64,000 bases of DNA. It comes from a virus. Of this stretch, positions 27,747 to 37,069 are shown piece by piece. The notes beneath the pieces were generated by a model. The model worked only from the letters and a program-made list of their open reading frames with translations, was not told the origin of the DNA and ran no database searches. The DNA lies in IMG/VR virus record IMGVR_UViG_3300037628_000362, positions 1-64,000 of that record; one strand, given 5' to 3'. How positions within the stretch are numbered: position 1 is the stretch's first letter; every line of letters starts with the position of its first letter. A program made the translations under genes and the position numbers.

Positions 27747-28066
27747 ATACTTGACTCATCATATCCGGCAGGCACGAAGGGAACCTTAAATGCCCAGACG
27801 TAAACGCTGTGCTCGGTGTCATCGTATTGTGGTGAAACATTTTCGGCGTACCAAATTACCCGTGACCGTGAAGCGTGATTACGAGATTGGCGAGATGGTT
27901 GACTTTCAAGCGTGCTCGATCTTTTGCGTGATGTGCCTCCATTCGTTGTCGACTACACTATACGGCGGCACATCGGAAGGCCAGAACGTTCACGTGCAAG
28001 CTTCTTCTTATGAATTTTTCCGAGTTGATGGTCAGCAAGTAGCATAGTGAATAATGAGTCAAGTAT
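27747..28066. repeat. 13-bp inverted repeats around a one-gene cassette
   Basis: ATACTTGACTCAT at 27747-27759 is exactly inverted as ATGAGTCAAGTAT at 28054-28066, flanking one small gene. Outside them an 8-base direct repeat TTTTGATA occurs at 27725-27732 and 28073-28080. ACTTGACTCATCA recurs at 40148-40160, again upstream of a small gene. Could be a cassette boundary or a pair of promoter/operator elements. Confidence 0.45.
27790..28047 (+). CDS. Small zinc-ribbon-like protein (moron candidate)
   Basis: 85 residues. A CARC pair near the N-terminus and a C-x(4)-C-x-x-C arrangement (CSIFCVMC) in the centre suggest a metal-bound ribbon; the first third is very basic. It interrupts the run of internal virion genes, has intergenic space on both sides unlike its tightly packed neighbours, and is bracketed by inverted repeats. 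This fits an acquired accessory gene with its own control; function unknown. Confidence 0.5.
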   Translation: MPRRKRCARCHRIVVKHFRRTKLPVTVKRDYEIGEMVDFQACSIFCVMCLHSLSTTLYGGTSEGQNVHVQASSYEFFRVDGQQVA

Positions 28067-28079
28067 CTAAGGTTTTGAT

Positions 28080-28661
28080 ATGACGCATCTCTTCGAGAAA
28101 CTGCCACTCATCGCTGACACGAAGGTTGACGTGAAGGTGCGCCGGTTCATCGCTGTCCTGCGCCAGGCTATCATCGATGGGGATTTACTTGATGAAGATG
28201 TCACGTACACCGCCGGCGGAATGATTCTCGGCGGGCTTACGGCGGGAGAACTGGTCACATCTGATAGCTCAGGAAAACTGATTTCATCGGACACAGACGA
28301 GGTTATCGACGATCGGGTGTCTGCGTTAATTCAGGACGGAACGGGCATTACGTGGACTTATGTAGATGCGTCAGACTCCCTAACGGCTGACTTACAATCC
28401 GCGACGACGGCAACTCTCGGCGGCATTCGGAAAGGGGATGCAGTCGATGATTCTGAGCAATCCGCGATAACGCTGACTGCTGTTACTGATCCTGCCGACA
28501 CTCCGGCGTCTGCGGATGCACTGCGGGACGATCTGGTGGCCAATACGATTCCTGACCTCAAGACCAGGGACACTGAACTGGAAACCGCGATTGAGACGTT
28601 GGCCGGAGAAGTTAACGATCTCCTGTTTGAACTCCGCAGCGGCGGGATTCTGAGTACGTAA
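28080..28661 (+). CDS. Fibre-like minor structural protein
   Basis: 193 residues. The segment LIQDGTGITWTYVDASDSLT is typical of phage tail-fibre and minor structural proteins, followed by a repeat-like stalk (SATTATLGGIRKGDAVDD) and a C-terminal helix, likely a trimeric coiled coil (RDTELETAIETLAGEVNDLL). The ATG overlaps the right TTTTGATA repeat of the preceding cassette, with TAAGG as the ribosome binding site. Confidence 0.6.
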   Translation: MTHLFEKLPLIADTKVDVKVRRFIAVLRQAIIDGDLLDEDVTYTAGGMILGGLTAGELVTSDSSGKLISSDTDEVIDDRVSALIQDGTGITWTYVDASDSLTADLQSATTATLGGIRKGDAVDDSEQSAITLTAVTDPADTPASADALRDDLVANTIPDLKTRDTELETAIETLAGEVNDLLFELRSGGILST

Positions 28662-28678
28662 ACACGAGGGAGTCAATA

Positions 28679-29854
28679 ATGCCGATCACGATCAAGCACG
28701 GGGCCGACCCGGCTCTCCTTGGTAGCCTCGCCTATAGGACAGGCCAGTCTAAGGCCACCACTCAGGGACATGACCAACGCAGCCGTCAGTTCACTGACCT
28801 GGCGAACATCATCAACCAGACCGTCGAGGGCCGCTCTCGTCGGCAGTACCGCGAGGGTATTCAGGAACGTCAGGACCGGCAGTTCCAATACGGGGTTTAC
28901 CGGGACGCGATGGGTCGTGAAGATAAAGAGCGGGCGCGGCAAGACCTGTTCACGAAGGAATCAAACAAGATGTCCGGGGCCCAGTTAAGTGAAATCTCCG
29001 GCCAACTCGCACAGGCCCAGATGTCTGATCGTAAAGACGCCGACAACTGGCGTGCCCGGCTTAAACAACTCAGGGCGACTGCCCTTACTCCAGGGCAGCT
29101 CCGTGAAGGTTACGCCACACTGGCCACCGATCTTGAACGCCTCGGGATCATGCAGCAGATCATCAAGCCATTAACTAAAGACCAGAAATTCGACCAGACC
29201 GTCGTAGAAAGGGATGGAAGACAGTTTGCATTAGGCATGCGCAATGGCGAGCAGACCGTTACGCTGATCCCAGACCCGAAGACCGAGAAGGACGATGAAT
29301 TCCTGAAGGCATTTGAAATAATCCTCAGGCAAAAGGAGCTGGGCTTAAAGGACGGCGAAGTTCTCAATTACGGCGCCGCAGCCAAGGAAACTGCCGCACT
29401 TATGAGGGCAATGGCTATGTTCAAGGAAAGCCTCAAAGGTGGCGTGGAGTCCCAGTCGGCGGCGATCCCGATGCTCAATACGTTATTCCCGAACCTAGAT
29501 CAGGCACCGGTAGGCGTGCCGTCGCCGATAATGCCAGATGGCCAAGCTCCGTCGCCACCTGCTACTCAACAGCAGCAAATCGGCCCCCGCCGTGCAACGA
29601 TCAAGAAGAAGCCGGGCGTCCCAGAAGAAATCTCACGGCTTGGAATGTGGAAGAAACGTCTCGATAAGATGTCAGCAAAGATTGCCAAACCGATCGCGGA
29701 AATGAACGTAAAGGAAAAGAAGACATTACGTTCCGACTTAGATATGTTCTTGCGTGAGATAATGGAGTCGGAAGAGGCCGTACAATTAAGCGCAGAGGAA
29801 ATGGAGTTAGCCGAGCAAGTCATGGCAATCTATAAGCAGGCGGGGGATCTATAA
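28679..29854 (+). CDS. Internal virion protein, helical
   Basis: 391 residues, highly charged, mostly helix. The first 120 residues are Arg/Gln/Asp-rich (NQTVEGRSRRQYREGIQERQ), a loop region with Gly, Pro and Gln at about 285-310 precedes a basic patch, and the C-terminus is a helical bundle (IAKPIAEMNVKEKKTL). It lies directly upstream of the 2,013-residue protein, one base apart from its start, which is how ejection-protein genes are arranged in podoviruses. Role in DNA ejection is inference. Confidence 0.6.
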   Translation: MPITIKHGADPALLGSLAYRTGQSKATTQGHDQRSRQFTDLANIINQTVEGRSRRQYREGIQERQDRQFQYGVYRDAMGREDKERARQDLFTKESNKMSGAQLSEISGQLAQAQMSDRKDADNWRARLKQLRATALTPGQLREGYATLATDLERLGIMQQIIKPLTKDQKFDQTVVERDGRQFALGMRNGEQTVTLIPDPKTEKDDEFLKAFEIILRQKELGLKDGEVLNYGAAAKETAALMRAMAMFKESLKGGVESQSAAIPMLNTLFPNLDQAPVGVPSPIMPDGQAPSPPATQQQQIGPRRATIKKKPGVPEEISRLGMWKKRLDKMSAKIAKPIAEMNVKEKKTLRSDLDMFLREIMESEEAVQLSAEEMELAEQVMAIYKQAGDL

Positions 29855-29855
29855 T

Positions 29856-32800
29856 ATGGGCCTTGCTGATGACTTTGACGCCTGGAAATCAAAGCCAGCC
29901 GCGACCGACAAGGGCAGTGAAGTACCTATCGATACACTTGTCGAGAAGTTCGAGCGATGGAAAGCCCCGCGGGCCATAAGCGAGCCTCTGCCTGCACCAC
30001 TATCGCCCACTCAACCCGGGCAGCGACCTTTGCCGGAGCCCGGGTTTGCGCCGAAGACCGCGGAGACAGTGCCCGCCGCATCGGCTCAGATTCCGAGGTC
30101 CATGCAACCAGAGCAGCGCACATTAAGCCCGGAGGAACAGCGGCAGTGGATTTCCGATAAAGATAAGCGAGACCGGAAGCTTGCCGAGGAGTACGTGGCA
30201 AGTGTCGTAGAATCAGGCGGAATTTTGCCCGAGGACGATATCTATACTGAACCTGACCCCGGCCCTATTAGTCCGCAGGAACAGGCACAGGCAGTGCATA
30301 GAAACTTGCGAGAAGGATTGCCTGGGTATAAGAACGCTCTTGTCAGAACTATTGGGCAGGGCCTCGCTGGCGCAGGTAGTCAGTTCGCATCGCTGGCCAG
30401 TCGACTAGAAGGCGAAGATGTAAAGGCTGACGAAATAAATCGCCTTAATCAGATGTCCGAGCAAGCTGCCGCAATGGAAGATAAAAACTCTATAATCAAC
30501 AGGAGACTTCTTTCTGGCGGTCGGAGTGCCGTAAATTCCCTGGCGACGATGATTATCGGTAGGGCAGCCGGCCTTCCTGGCATGATCGGGCTATTTACTG
30601 CTGAGTCAGTAAATCAAGCCATCACTGATGGTCGGGATGCTGGGCTCTCAGGAAGTAAGTTGGTCGCACATGCGGCAACGCAAGGGGCCATTGAGGGAGT
30701 CGTTACGTGGATATTCTCAAAAATTGGTCTCGGTGGCGTTGAATCAAAGCTGGCTTCCCGAGCGATCCTTAGTGCGGGCCTGAAGGAGGCAGCCAAAAAA
30801 ACAGGTAAAACTGTCGGCGGCGAATGGACAGAGGAACAGATTATATTATTCGGACAGAGCCTAACGTCCTCCCTCGCTGGCGTACAAGACCCTATGACTC
30901 TTGTGCATGAGGATGGAAGCTTTCGCGATAAAGACGGAAATTTCACGCCGTACATCGAGTCTGTAATTGACACGTCTGTCGCGGTCTTCATTATGTCCGG
31001 CACTGTCAGTGCCCCAGATATCGCATCCGCTGGAATGCGACAGATTGGTGGCCGGAAGCGTAAACCACTTGGCGAACCAGAAGGAGAAACTGATGTTTCA
31101 GAACCAACTAAAGTCGATGAGCCCGTGGGAGAGGACCCTACTAGTCAGCCAATTACTCCACAAACTCAACTGCCGGATGACGGAACGACAGTGGAACGTC
31201 CTCCCAGTGAACCTGGAGCAGTCGATGAGCCAGCAGTTATTCCTGACGAAGCCGAGCCTGCCCCGGAAGAAGAAGTACCGGCCGGGGACGGGGAAGCGGT
31301 ACTAGAACAAGCCCGGTCACAGCCTGGGGTTTGGACGCGGGTGCCTGCGGGCGCGGCGCCACCCAGCTTGCCGGGCATTGAAATAAAGAAGACGATCGAC
31401 GGTACGTACATTCGTTTCACAGAAGGAGAACCTGATGCCCAAGAAACTCCACCAGAAGTTGTCCCGCCAAGCAGCGAAGAAGGGCTTGAAGGGCAGCAGC
31501 CAGAAGGCGTACGTGTACGGGACGCTGCGGAAGCAGAAGAAGAAGGCCCGGGGAGGGTAATCGGTCCCCAGTTGCCAGCACAACCGGAACCAGAGGTGCC
31601 AGCGGCCGAGGTGCCCCCAGAAGCTCCTGTGAGGTCCGTAGACGAGCCCGAGGTAATCCGGGCAAGGTTTATCGATGATCTGGAACGTGAGGGCGTGGCT
31701 GTCGCACCAGACGGATCAACGGTTAAGATAGTGCCTGATCCGGGCAAAAAGGGCCGTTTTATAGTTGAAACAGCAACGGCCAGCGGAAGTTCCATAACGA
31801 AAGGCCCATGGAGGGGGTATACGCGCGACCAAGCCATCGAAATCGCCGCCACTGGGATTGATTTCGCTAAATCTCAAGGCGCTGGGCCAGAAGAAGCAGG
31901 GCCGCCTGGTCAGCCATCTCCGCTCGCCGCCGGCGCCATTTCTCAAGAGTTACAGGACATACTTGACGCCGGCAAGCCGGAGAAAATCGTTGTCGAACCA
32001 ACTGAGCCAACCACAGAATTGGCATTTCAGCCTGAAACCCCTGAGAAACCACTAAGTGACACGTTGTCACAACCGGCAGAGACGCCCCTTGAGCCTGAAA
32101 GGAGGACAGAATGGATTGCTGATCGCGGCATGGAACACATAGCGACCGCGGCTGACGGCTCTGAGGTGTACATAAAAGCCGATCCGACGAATGAAGGCCG
32201 GTTTGTAGTGGAAGTCGTCAAAGACGGCATGCGCGAAATAAAGAGAGACCCGAAAGAGGGATATGCCTTTAAGGGATACACTCGCGAAGAGGCCGTGAAG
32301 AGGGCCCACGAAGAGGCTGGTGTTTCAGAAACACCGAAGAAGAAGTCAGTCGGAAAAAAGAAGCCAGTCAAGAAGAAGAAGTTGTCACCGGCTGCTAAAC
32401 GGGACGTACGGATCAAGGAATTGCGACGGAAGAAAGAAGACGCCAAAAGGGCCATAGAGAAGACTAAGGAGACTAAGGAAGCGGCAGAGAAGCCCGTCAA
32501 GAAAAAGAAGTCGGACAGTGACGCCGGAAAATCCACGCGGATAGGTGCCACTAGAAAAAAGCGGCTGGGCAGTAAGATCACTCGGTCCTCGCTAGCCAAG
32601 ACATTTCCTGGAGCAAAGATAAAGCCAGCCCCTAATGGTTGGCACGTGGAGATCGGCGATTCATTTTTCACAGTCGAGCTGACAGACGAGGTGGCTCCAG
32701 TTGATTGGAAGGCAATAGAGGCTTCTGGCGTAAAGGTGTCGGCAAAGCTGCGAGGCCAGATAGCTGTTGCCGGATCATTTTCGCTGAAATTACCGGACGG

Positions 32801-35800
32801 GACTAAGCATAGTGGGCTTGGCTTAATTCGCCTACTGAGTGGCCTGGCCGATGAAGCAACCCTACGGCACGAGGCTTTACATCTGGCCCGGCAAGCTGGA
32901 CTTCTTGGGGAAGCTGAATGGCAAGCCCTTGTAAAAGAGCACGCGCCGGATTCTAAGGTTCAGGAAATCCAGGAAGAGCGGGTCGCCAATGCTCGTGAGA
33001 TCGAGCGTACGGTTCCAAATATTTGGGGTCGGGTGCGGTCATGGCTTCGACGCCTGCTCTCAAGTATAGGAGTAACAGAATATCAGTCTCGTGACATCCA
33101 TCTACTGCTTGGCGAATCTGGATTCTGGCACCGACCGGCAAAACCGCGAGGCGATGTTACCGTAAGGTACCAGCTCCTGAGAGGTCGCCCTGATTTAGCG
33201 AATCCAGCTTACGATCAGCCTGCCCGGGATCTAGTGACCGAGGCAGATGAACAACGCAAACTGGAGGGTAGTCCGGGCGTGCGCTCGGACATTGAGGTAC
33301 AGGCGAACGCCGACGCCCGGCTAAAAAATGATTATTCTCGTGAACGGGCCAACTTATTGGCTAAGGGTCGAAGCGGGCGGATGCTAGATGATGTGGAAAC
33401 CGTGATAGCTAAGTCGATCGTCAACCGTGAGGCAATGGAGGCGATTCAGTCTGGCGATATTGGACGCAAAGAGGATACTATCGCAATAATTGAGTCCTAC
33501 CGGAACACAGGGACCGAACAGGCACGAGCTTTCCGCCAGCGAGTAGATCCAGTTGAGTCCCCGGCCGAGCGAATAGCCAGGGCACTGACTGAGGCAATTT
33601 TCAGTCCGCCTACTAAACAGCGGAACCGTCGCGACAAAGACCGTAGCAAGGGGAGAAACGAAGAGGCGGATAAGATTAACCGGGACTGGGCCAATAAATT
33701 CGATGAGCTAAAGAAGAGGCTGGCCCTGCTGGGTATCGACATCAATGAACTGCACCGTCTCGGATATTCACGTCGCCAAGCTGCTCGCGCATTACAGGTG
33801 ATTTCCCAGGCACGCGCGGACGGGTGGGATAAAGTTTACGAATACTGGCGCAACTCAATACTATCGGCACCTACGACCCAGATGGCCAACCTGACCGGAA
33901 ACTTTGGAAACGCCGTATGGTCATTGACTGCGGAACGACTGACCGAAGCGTTAGCGAATTCCGTTATCGGCCGCCCTGAGGGGGCGCAGTTTGGTGAATA
34001 CAAGCACATACTAGCAGGACTCCTTCCAGGGCTCTCGCGGGCGTCGCGTAACTTTTTCATTACATTTGACACGGAAACTCCGACGTTCGAGGACCAACTT
34101 GGACGTGCAGGGAAGTTTCGTATTGAAGACCCTGACACTAAGATTTCTGGTGATAAAGGGCGAACTATTCGGATGCCGCAGCGACTATTACTGGCCGTGG
34201 ATGACTTCGCCAAGACATTGTTCGCCACTATGGAAGTTGGAGCTAGGGCCTACAGGATAGCAAAGGACGAAGGGCTTAGTGGCGATAAAATGCGGATACG
34301 TATGGCCGAGCTAACTGACGATATCGAATCACCGGCATGGGAAGCGGCGTATAATTCCTCGCTAGAAATGGCTTTCCAGCAGAAAGGCACCCAGCTTGGC
34401 CAGAAGATTAAGCGGCAGGTACTGTCGGGGAGAAAGGATGTTCCTGCAATACGGTATGTGCTTCCATTTGTGATTACTCCGATCAATATCTTTGAAACCG
34501 GCCTCAAAAAATCTCCACTAGGATCGCTCGGCATAGGAATGCGGATGTATCAGAACTACCGGGCAGGGGAGCCAGTTCTAAAGAACACGAGTCGGGAAGT
34601 AGCACAGCAAATATTAGCCTGGGGTTTAGTCTTGCTCTTAATGGGAAACGATGATGATGATCCCTGGATTACTGGCGCTGAGGAGTTAACTGGAGCACGC
34701 GAGGTAGGCTACCGCACAATTCCGAAACAATCAATAAAGTTCGGTAACACTTGGCACAGTTATCATCGCATTGAACCGTTTGCGACAACACTTGGACTTG
34801 CCACGGATTGGGTCAACGCGGTTCGTAGTGACGATCCTGGACGACAGTTGAGCACTCCGTTCCGCTCGCTGGTCGGGCAGATGAAGGAAAAGACGTTTTT
34901 GACAGGAGTCGGAGATATCATTAAGGCGTTTGAGGCGGAAGATCCAGAGGAGAAAGCAGCTCAGTGGGCCAGTAATTTCGCGACTAGCTGGGTTCCGAAT
35001 ATCATTCGCTCGCAAGATCGTGCAATGGATAATTTCTACTATAATCGGCGCGTCTGGGGTAGTGGCAATGATTGGTGGGCTAGTCTCGGAAAACGTACAC
35101 TGCAAAAATCTGAACTGCCACTTAGTATTCAGGAGTACCCAATTTATGATGTTTGGGGTCGCCCAGCCGCCCGTTCCGAAGTTTCTGAATTCCCTGGAGC
35201 AGATTTTCTTTACAGGATGTTCGTTCCCGTGAAGTTGCGACAGGAAGACATTTTCATCGCCGACCGGTTACTGATGAACTACAATAATATGTCACCAGAC
35301 GAAGCCCGTTATCCACGGACACCCCGTCCGTATTACCGTAAGGGGCGAGAGACGATTTACATGAGCGATGGTCAGTATGCCGATTATGTTCGCTTGGCCG
35401 GCGAGACAGCCAGTTCCGCACTTGAGTTATTTCCACTGGACCCAGAAAATCCAACTCGAACAGACGTAGATATCATCGGCGATGTAGTATCTGGATCACG
35501 CCAACGTACGAGGGATCTCCTGGTGAAACACTGGAAGGATAGAGACGGTGATATAAATGATGTTCAGCGTAAGTTGATAGAGTACGCCGACACGCAGGCA
35601 AAAAAGACCGTAAAGAAAATGGCCAAGACTGCCTTACTTGGCTACCGGTATCCAGGGAAAGATAAGGACGAAACGGAGGCCGAGTATAGAGAGCAAGAAC
35701 GAGAGTACCTAGAAGCCGCGAAAAACGACCGCGACTGGCTCCGTAAGCACCAAGATAAGCCGGTTGTGAAAGGGGTTCTGTCGAGCACTTGGCGGACAGA

Positions 35801-35897
35801 CAGAGCCAAGCTGCTCGGCTCTAATCTCACGGGGCGCGGACAATCAAGGCAGATCCAACGGAAGAAACGGAACTTGGCTAAAAAATGGCTTGACTGA
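29856..35897 (+). CDS. Giant multidomain internal virion protein with HExxH peptidase motif
   Basis: 2,013 residues. Order: disordered N-terminus; a Gly/Ala helical region (about 160-400); Pro/Glu-rich linker (about 415-600); two copies of a 70-residue domain (about 600-668 and 750-822, sharing DGS, GRF(I/V)VE and GYTR(D/E)(Q/E)A); a Lys-rich linker (about 830-900); a region with LRHEALHLARQ (H1005-E1006, H1009), the zinc-peptidase HExxH signature; and a C-terminal half with SAPTTQMANLTGNFGN and a short hydrophobic segment near 1586. This build resembles polyvalent internal virion proteins that are injected with DNA. Enzymatic activity is not shown by sequence alone. It contains one GTGACACGTTGTCAC site in its coding sequence. 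Confidence 0.7.
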   Translation: MGLADDFDAWKSKPAATDKGSEVPIDTLVEKFERWKAPRAISEPLPAPLSPTQPGQRPLPEPGFAPKTAETVPAASAQIPRSMQPEQRTLSPEEQRQWISDKDKRDRKLAEEYVASVVESGGILPEDDIYTEPDPGPISPQEQAQAVHRNLREGLPGYKNALVRTIGQGLAGAGSQFASLASRLEGEDVKADEINRLNQMSEQAAAMEDKNSIINRRLLSGGRSAVNSLATMIIGRAAGLPGMIGLFTAESVNQAITDGRDAGLSGSKLVAHAATQGAIEGVVTWIFSKIGLGGVESKLASRAILSAGLKEAAKKTGKTVGGEWTEEQIILFGQSLTSSLAGVQDPMTLVHEDGSFRDKDGNFTPYIESVIDTSVAVFIMSGTVSAPDIASAGMRQIGGRKRKPLGEPEGETDVSEPTKVDEPVGEDPTSQPITPQTQLPDDGTTVERPPSEPGAVDEPAVIPDEAEPAPEEEVPAGDGEAVLEQARSQPGVWTRVPAGAAPPSLPGIEIKKTIDGTYIRFTEGEPDAQETPPEVVPPSSEEGLEGQQPEGVRVRDAAEAEEEGPGRVIGPQLPAQPEPEVPAAEVPPEAPVRSVDEPEVIRARFIDDLEREGVAVAPDGSTVKIVPDPGKKGRFIVETATASGSSITKGPWRGYTRDQAIEIAATGIDFAKSQGAGPEEAGPPGQPSPLAAGAISQELQDILDAGKPEKIVVEPTEPTTELAFQPETPEKPLSDTLSQPAETPLEPERRTEWIADRGMEHIATAADGSEVYIKADPTNEGRFVVEVVKDGMREIKRDPKEGYAFKGYTREEAVKRAHEEAGVSETPKKKSVGKKKPVKKKKLSPAAKRDVRIKELRRKKEDAKRAIEKTKETKEAAEKPVKKKKSDSDAGKSTRIGATRKKRLGSKITRSSLAKTFPGAKIKPAPNGWHVEIGDSFFTVELTDEVAPVDWKAIEASGVKVSAKLRGQIAVAGSFSLKLPDGTKHSGLGLIRLLSGLADEATLRHEALHLARQAGLLGEAEWQALVKEHAPDSKVQEIQEERVANAREIERTVPNIWGRVRSWLRRLLSSIGVTEYQSRDIHLLLGESGFWHRPAKPRGDVTVRYQLLRGRPDLANPAYDQPARDLVTEADEQRKLEGSPGVRSDIEVQANADARLKNDYSRERANLLAKGRSGRMLDDVETVIAKSIVNREAMEAIQSGDIGRKEDTIAIIESYRNTGTEQARAFRQRVDPVESPAERIARALTEAIFSPPTKQRNRRDKDRSKGRNEEADKINRDWANKFDELKKRLALLGIDINELHRLGYSRRQAARALQVISQARADGWDKVYEYWRNSILSAPTTQMANLTGNFGNAVWSLTAERLTEALANSVIGRPEGAQFGEYKHILAGLLPGLSRASRNFFITFDTETPTFEDQLGRAGKFRIEDPDTKISGDKGRTIRMPQRLLLAVDDFAKTLFATMEVGARAYRIAKDEGLSGDKMRIRMAELTDDIESPAWEAAYNSSLEMAFQQKGTQLGQKIKRQVLSGRKDVPAIRYVLPFVITPINIFETGLKKSPLGSLGIGMRMYQNYRAGEPVLKNTSREVAQQILAWGLVLLLMGNDDDDPWITGAEELTGAREVGYRTIPKQSIKFGNTWHSYHRIEPFATTLGLATDWVNAVRSDDPGRQLSTPFRSLVGQMKEKTFLTGVGDIIKAFEAEDPEEKAAQWASNFATSWVPNIIRSQDRAMDNFYYNRRVWGSGNDWWASLGKRTLQKSELPLSIQEYPIYDVWGRPAARSEVSEFPGADFLYRMFVPVKLRQEDIFIADRLLMNYNNMSPDEARYPRTPRPYYRKGRETIYMSDGQYADYVRLAGETASSALELFPLDPENPTRTDVDIIGDVVSGSRQRTRDLLVKHWKDRDGDINDVQRKLIEYADTQAKKTVKKMAKTALLGYRYPGKDKDETEAEYREQEREYLEAAKNDRDWLRKHQDKPVVKGVLSSTWRTDRAKLLGSNLTGRGQSRQIQRKKRNLAKKWLD
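32056..32070. promoter_or_regulatory. Palindromic site 3, inside a coding region
   Basis: GTGACACGTTGTCAC, perfect, within the 2,013-residue gene about 2.2 kb from its start. No gene begins nearby, so here the site cannot be an ordinary promoter operator; a transcription-blocking (stoperator-like) or DNA-organising role would fit. Confidence 0.6.
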
Positions 35898-35956
35898 TGG
35901 CATGCATGAAGTACAGTGGTAGTATCATCCCGTTAACTTGACCTATGGGATTTCCT

Positions 35957-36217
35957 ATGAAAAAAGCCAAGAACGAAAAAGAAGCGCGGAAAATACAGGA
36001 GACCTATCAAGGCAAGCCTCATGGCTGGATACAATGGAAGGGCACGGATGTCTGCATGGACATTCACTGCAAATGCGGATATCAAACACATATAGATGGC
36101 GATTTCGTGTATTCAGTCAAATGCCCAAAATGTGGGACAGTCTATAACTGTAACGGGCATATAGAGTTCATTGAGCTAGAAGAGCCTGAAGAATTTGTTA
36201 GCACGCCCTATCCTTAA
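35957..36217 (+). CDS. Zinc-ribbon small phage protein
   Basis: 86 residues from ATG at 35957 (ATG at 35945 would add four). Two CxC/CxxC pairs, CKCG and CPKCG about 25 residues apart, form a zinc ribbon followed by an acidic C-terminus (IEFIELEEPEEF). Small proteins with this arrangement are widespread in phages. First gene after the virion module. Ligand unknown; nucleic-acid binding is the usual guess. Confidence 0.6.
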   Translation: MKKAKNEKEARKIQETYQGKPHGWIQWKGTDVCMDIHCKCGYQTHIDGDFVYSVKCPKCGTVYNCNGHIEFIELEEPEEFVSTPYP

Positions 36218-36235
36218 CTACGGAGGACATTTGAC

Positions 36236-36655
36236 ATGCTAGACAAGATAAATTGGGACGGCGACCCCGCTGATTACAAGACTCGTGACGGAGCTGATAT
36301 TATCGCGTTTGGTCGTTACGCCCTTCCCTTACCTCGCGGCGAAACTCACTGGGCCGTACCTGTAGGTACTTTCCCGCGGTCCTATTACTTCAATGGCCTA
36401 TACGTAAAGAGCGTCGAGCACGGCGTAGACATCATTCTTAAGATAAAGCCAATGCCGTCCTGTGTGGTAGCAGTCGTTGAAGGTACTCTCGGACTTTTCA
36501 TTCAGCCACTGTCGTGGATTAGTCCAGCGTATTCCAACAGCACCCGCTATAAATTCCAGGCACAGCGGGTCGGAGATCACTGTGCTTGCTGCAACGGACA
36601 TGGCATAATGATCGACGAGGGCCTGATACTCGGCGTGCCGGAACCTGGCGCTTAA
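36236..36655 (+). CDS. Hypothetical protein before terminator
   Basis: 139 residues after a strong ACGGAGGA ribosome binding site. Mixed strand pattern, with a C-terminal CACCNGHG motif that could bind metal. No family recognised. It is the last gene before a strong terminator, so it may end the late transcription unit. Confidence 0.6.
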   Translation: MLDKINWDGDPADYKTRDGADIIAFGRYALPLPRGETHWAVPVGTFPRSYYFNGLYVKSVEHGVDIILKIKPMPSCVVAVVEGTLGLFIQPLSWISPAYSNSTRYKFQAQRVGDHCACCNGHGIMIDEGLILGVPEPGA

Positions 36656-36689
36656 TGGAGGATTTCTGCGTAATACAGCAACTATGCCG

Positions 36690-36729
36690 CCCCGTCACGA
36701 GTCTTCTCTCTGCTCGTGACGGGTTTTTT
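36690..36729 (+). terminator. Strong rho-independent terminator
   Basis: CCCGTCACGAG (36691-36701) pairs with CTCGTGACGGG (36713-36723), loop of 11, then six T residues. One of the clearest terminators in the window; it closes the rightward late unit that includes the internal virion genes. Confidence 0.9.
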
Positions 36730-36760
36730 CTTGCGCCGGCTTGACTTTCTGCCAAGCAAA

Positions 36761-36781
36761 CCTAGTGTTGATTGCACTAGG
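36761..36781 (+). promoter_or_regulatory. Operator-like hairpin with upstream -35-like box
   Basis: CCTAGTG (36761-36767) and CACTAGG (36775-36781) form a perfect 7-bp inverted repeat with a 7-base spacer. A TTGACT box lies 20 bases upstream (36741-36746). There are no T residues after it, so an operator or promoter element for the small genes that follow is more likely than a terminator. Confidence 0.35.
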
Positions 36782-36811
36782 ATATCACCTGTTCTTTCTT
36801 AGGATGTAGCT

Positions 36812-37069
36812 ATGGGCAAAACCGTCAATGATCGTTGCTGGGCGGCTCTCTGGAGATCGCGAAATAAGCTTGACGGAGAAATCAGCCACTTAATGACCGT
36901 CCACTGCGTTCCCGTGTTATTCAGGACAGCCAGGGCCACAACGGAATGGATCCGGGAGCATTACGGGTACATCGCCACTCGAAAGGATTTACGGGCGGAG
37001 CCGTATGGATGGAGAATGCCGATTCCTGTCCGTGTTGAGATCACCGTAAACTCAGGGAGTAAAAAGTAA
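36812..37069 (+). CDS. Small hypothetical protein
   Basis: 85 residues, basic, Trp/Arg-rich. No domain recognised. First of three short accessory genes between a terminator and a palindromic operator; its stop overlaps the next start (TAATG). Function unknown. Confidence 0.5.
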   Translation: MGKTVNDRCWAALWRSRNKLDGEISHLMTVHCVPVLFRTARATTEWIREHYGYIATRKDLRAEPYGWRMPIPVRVEITVNSGSKK

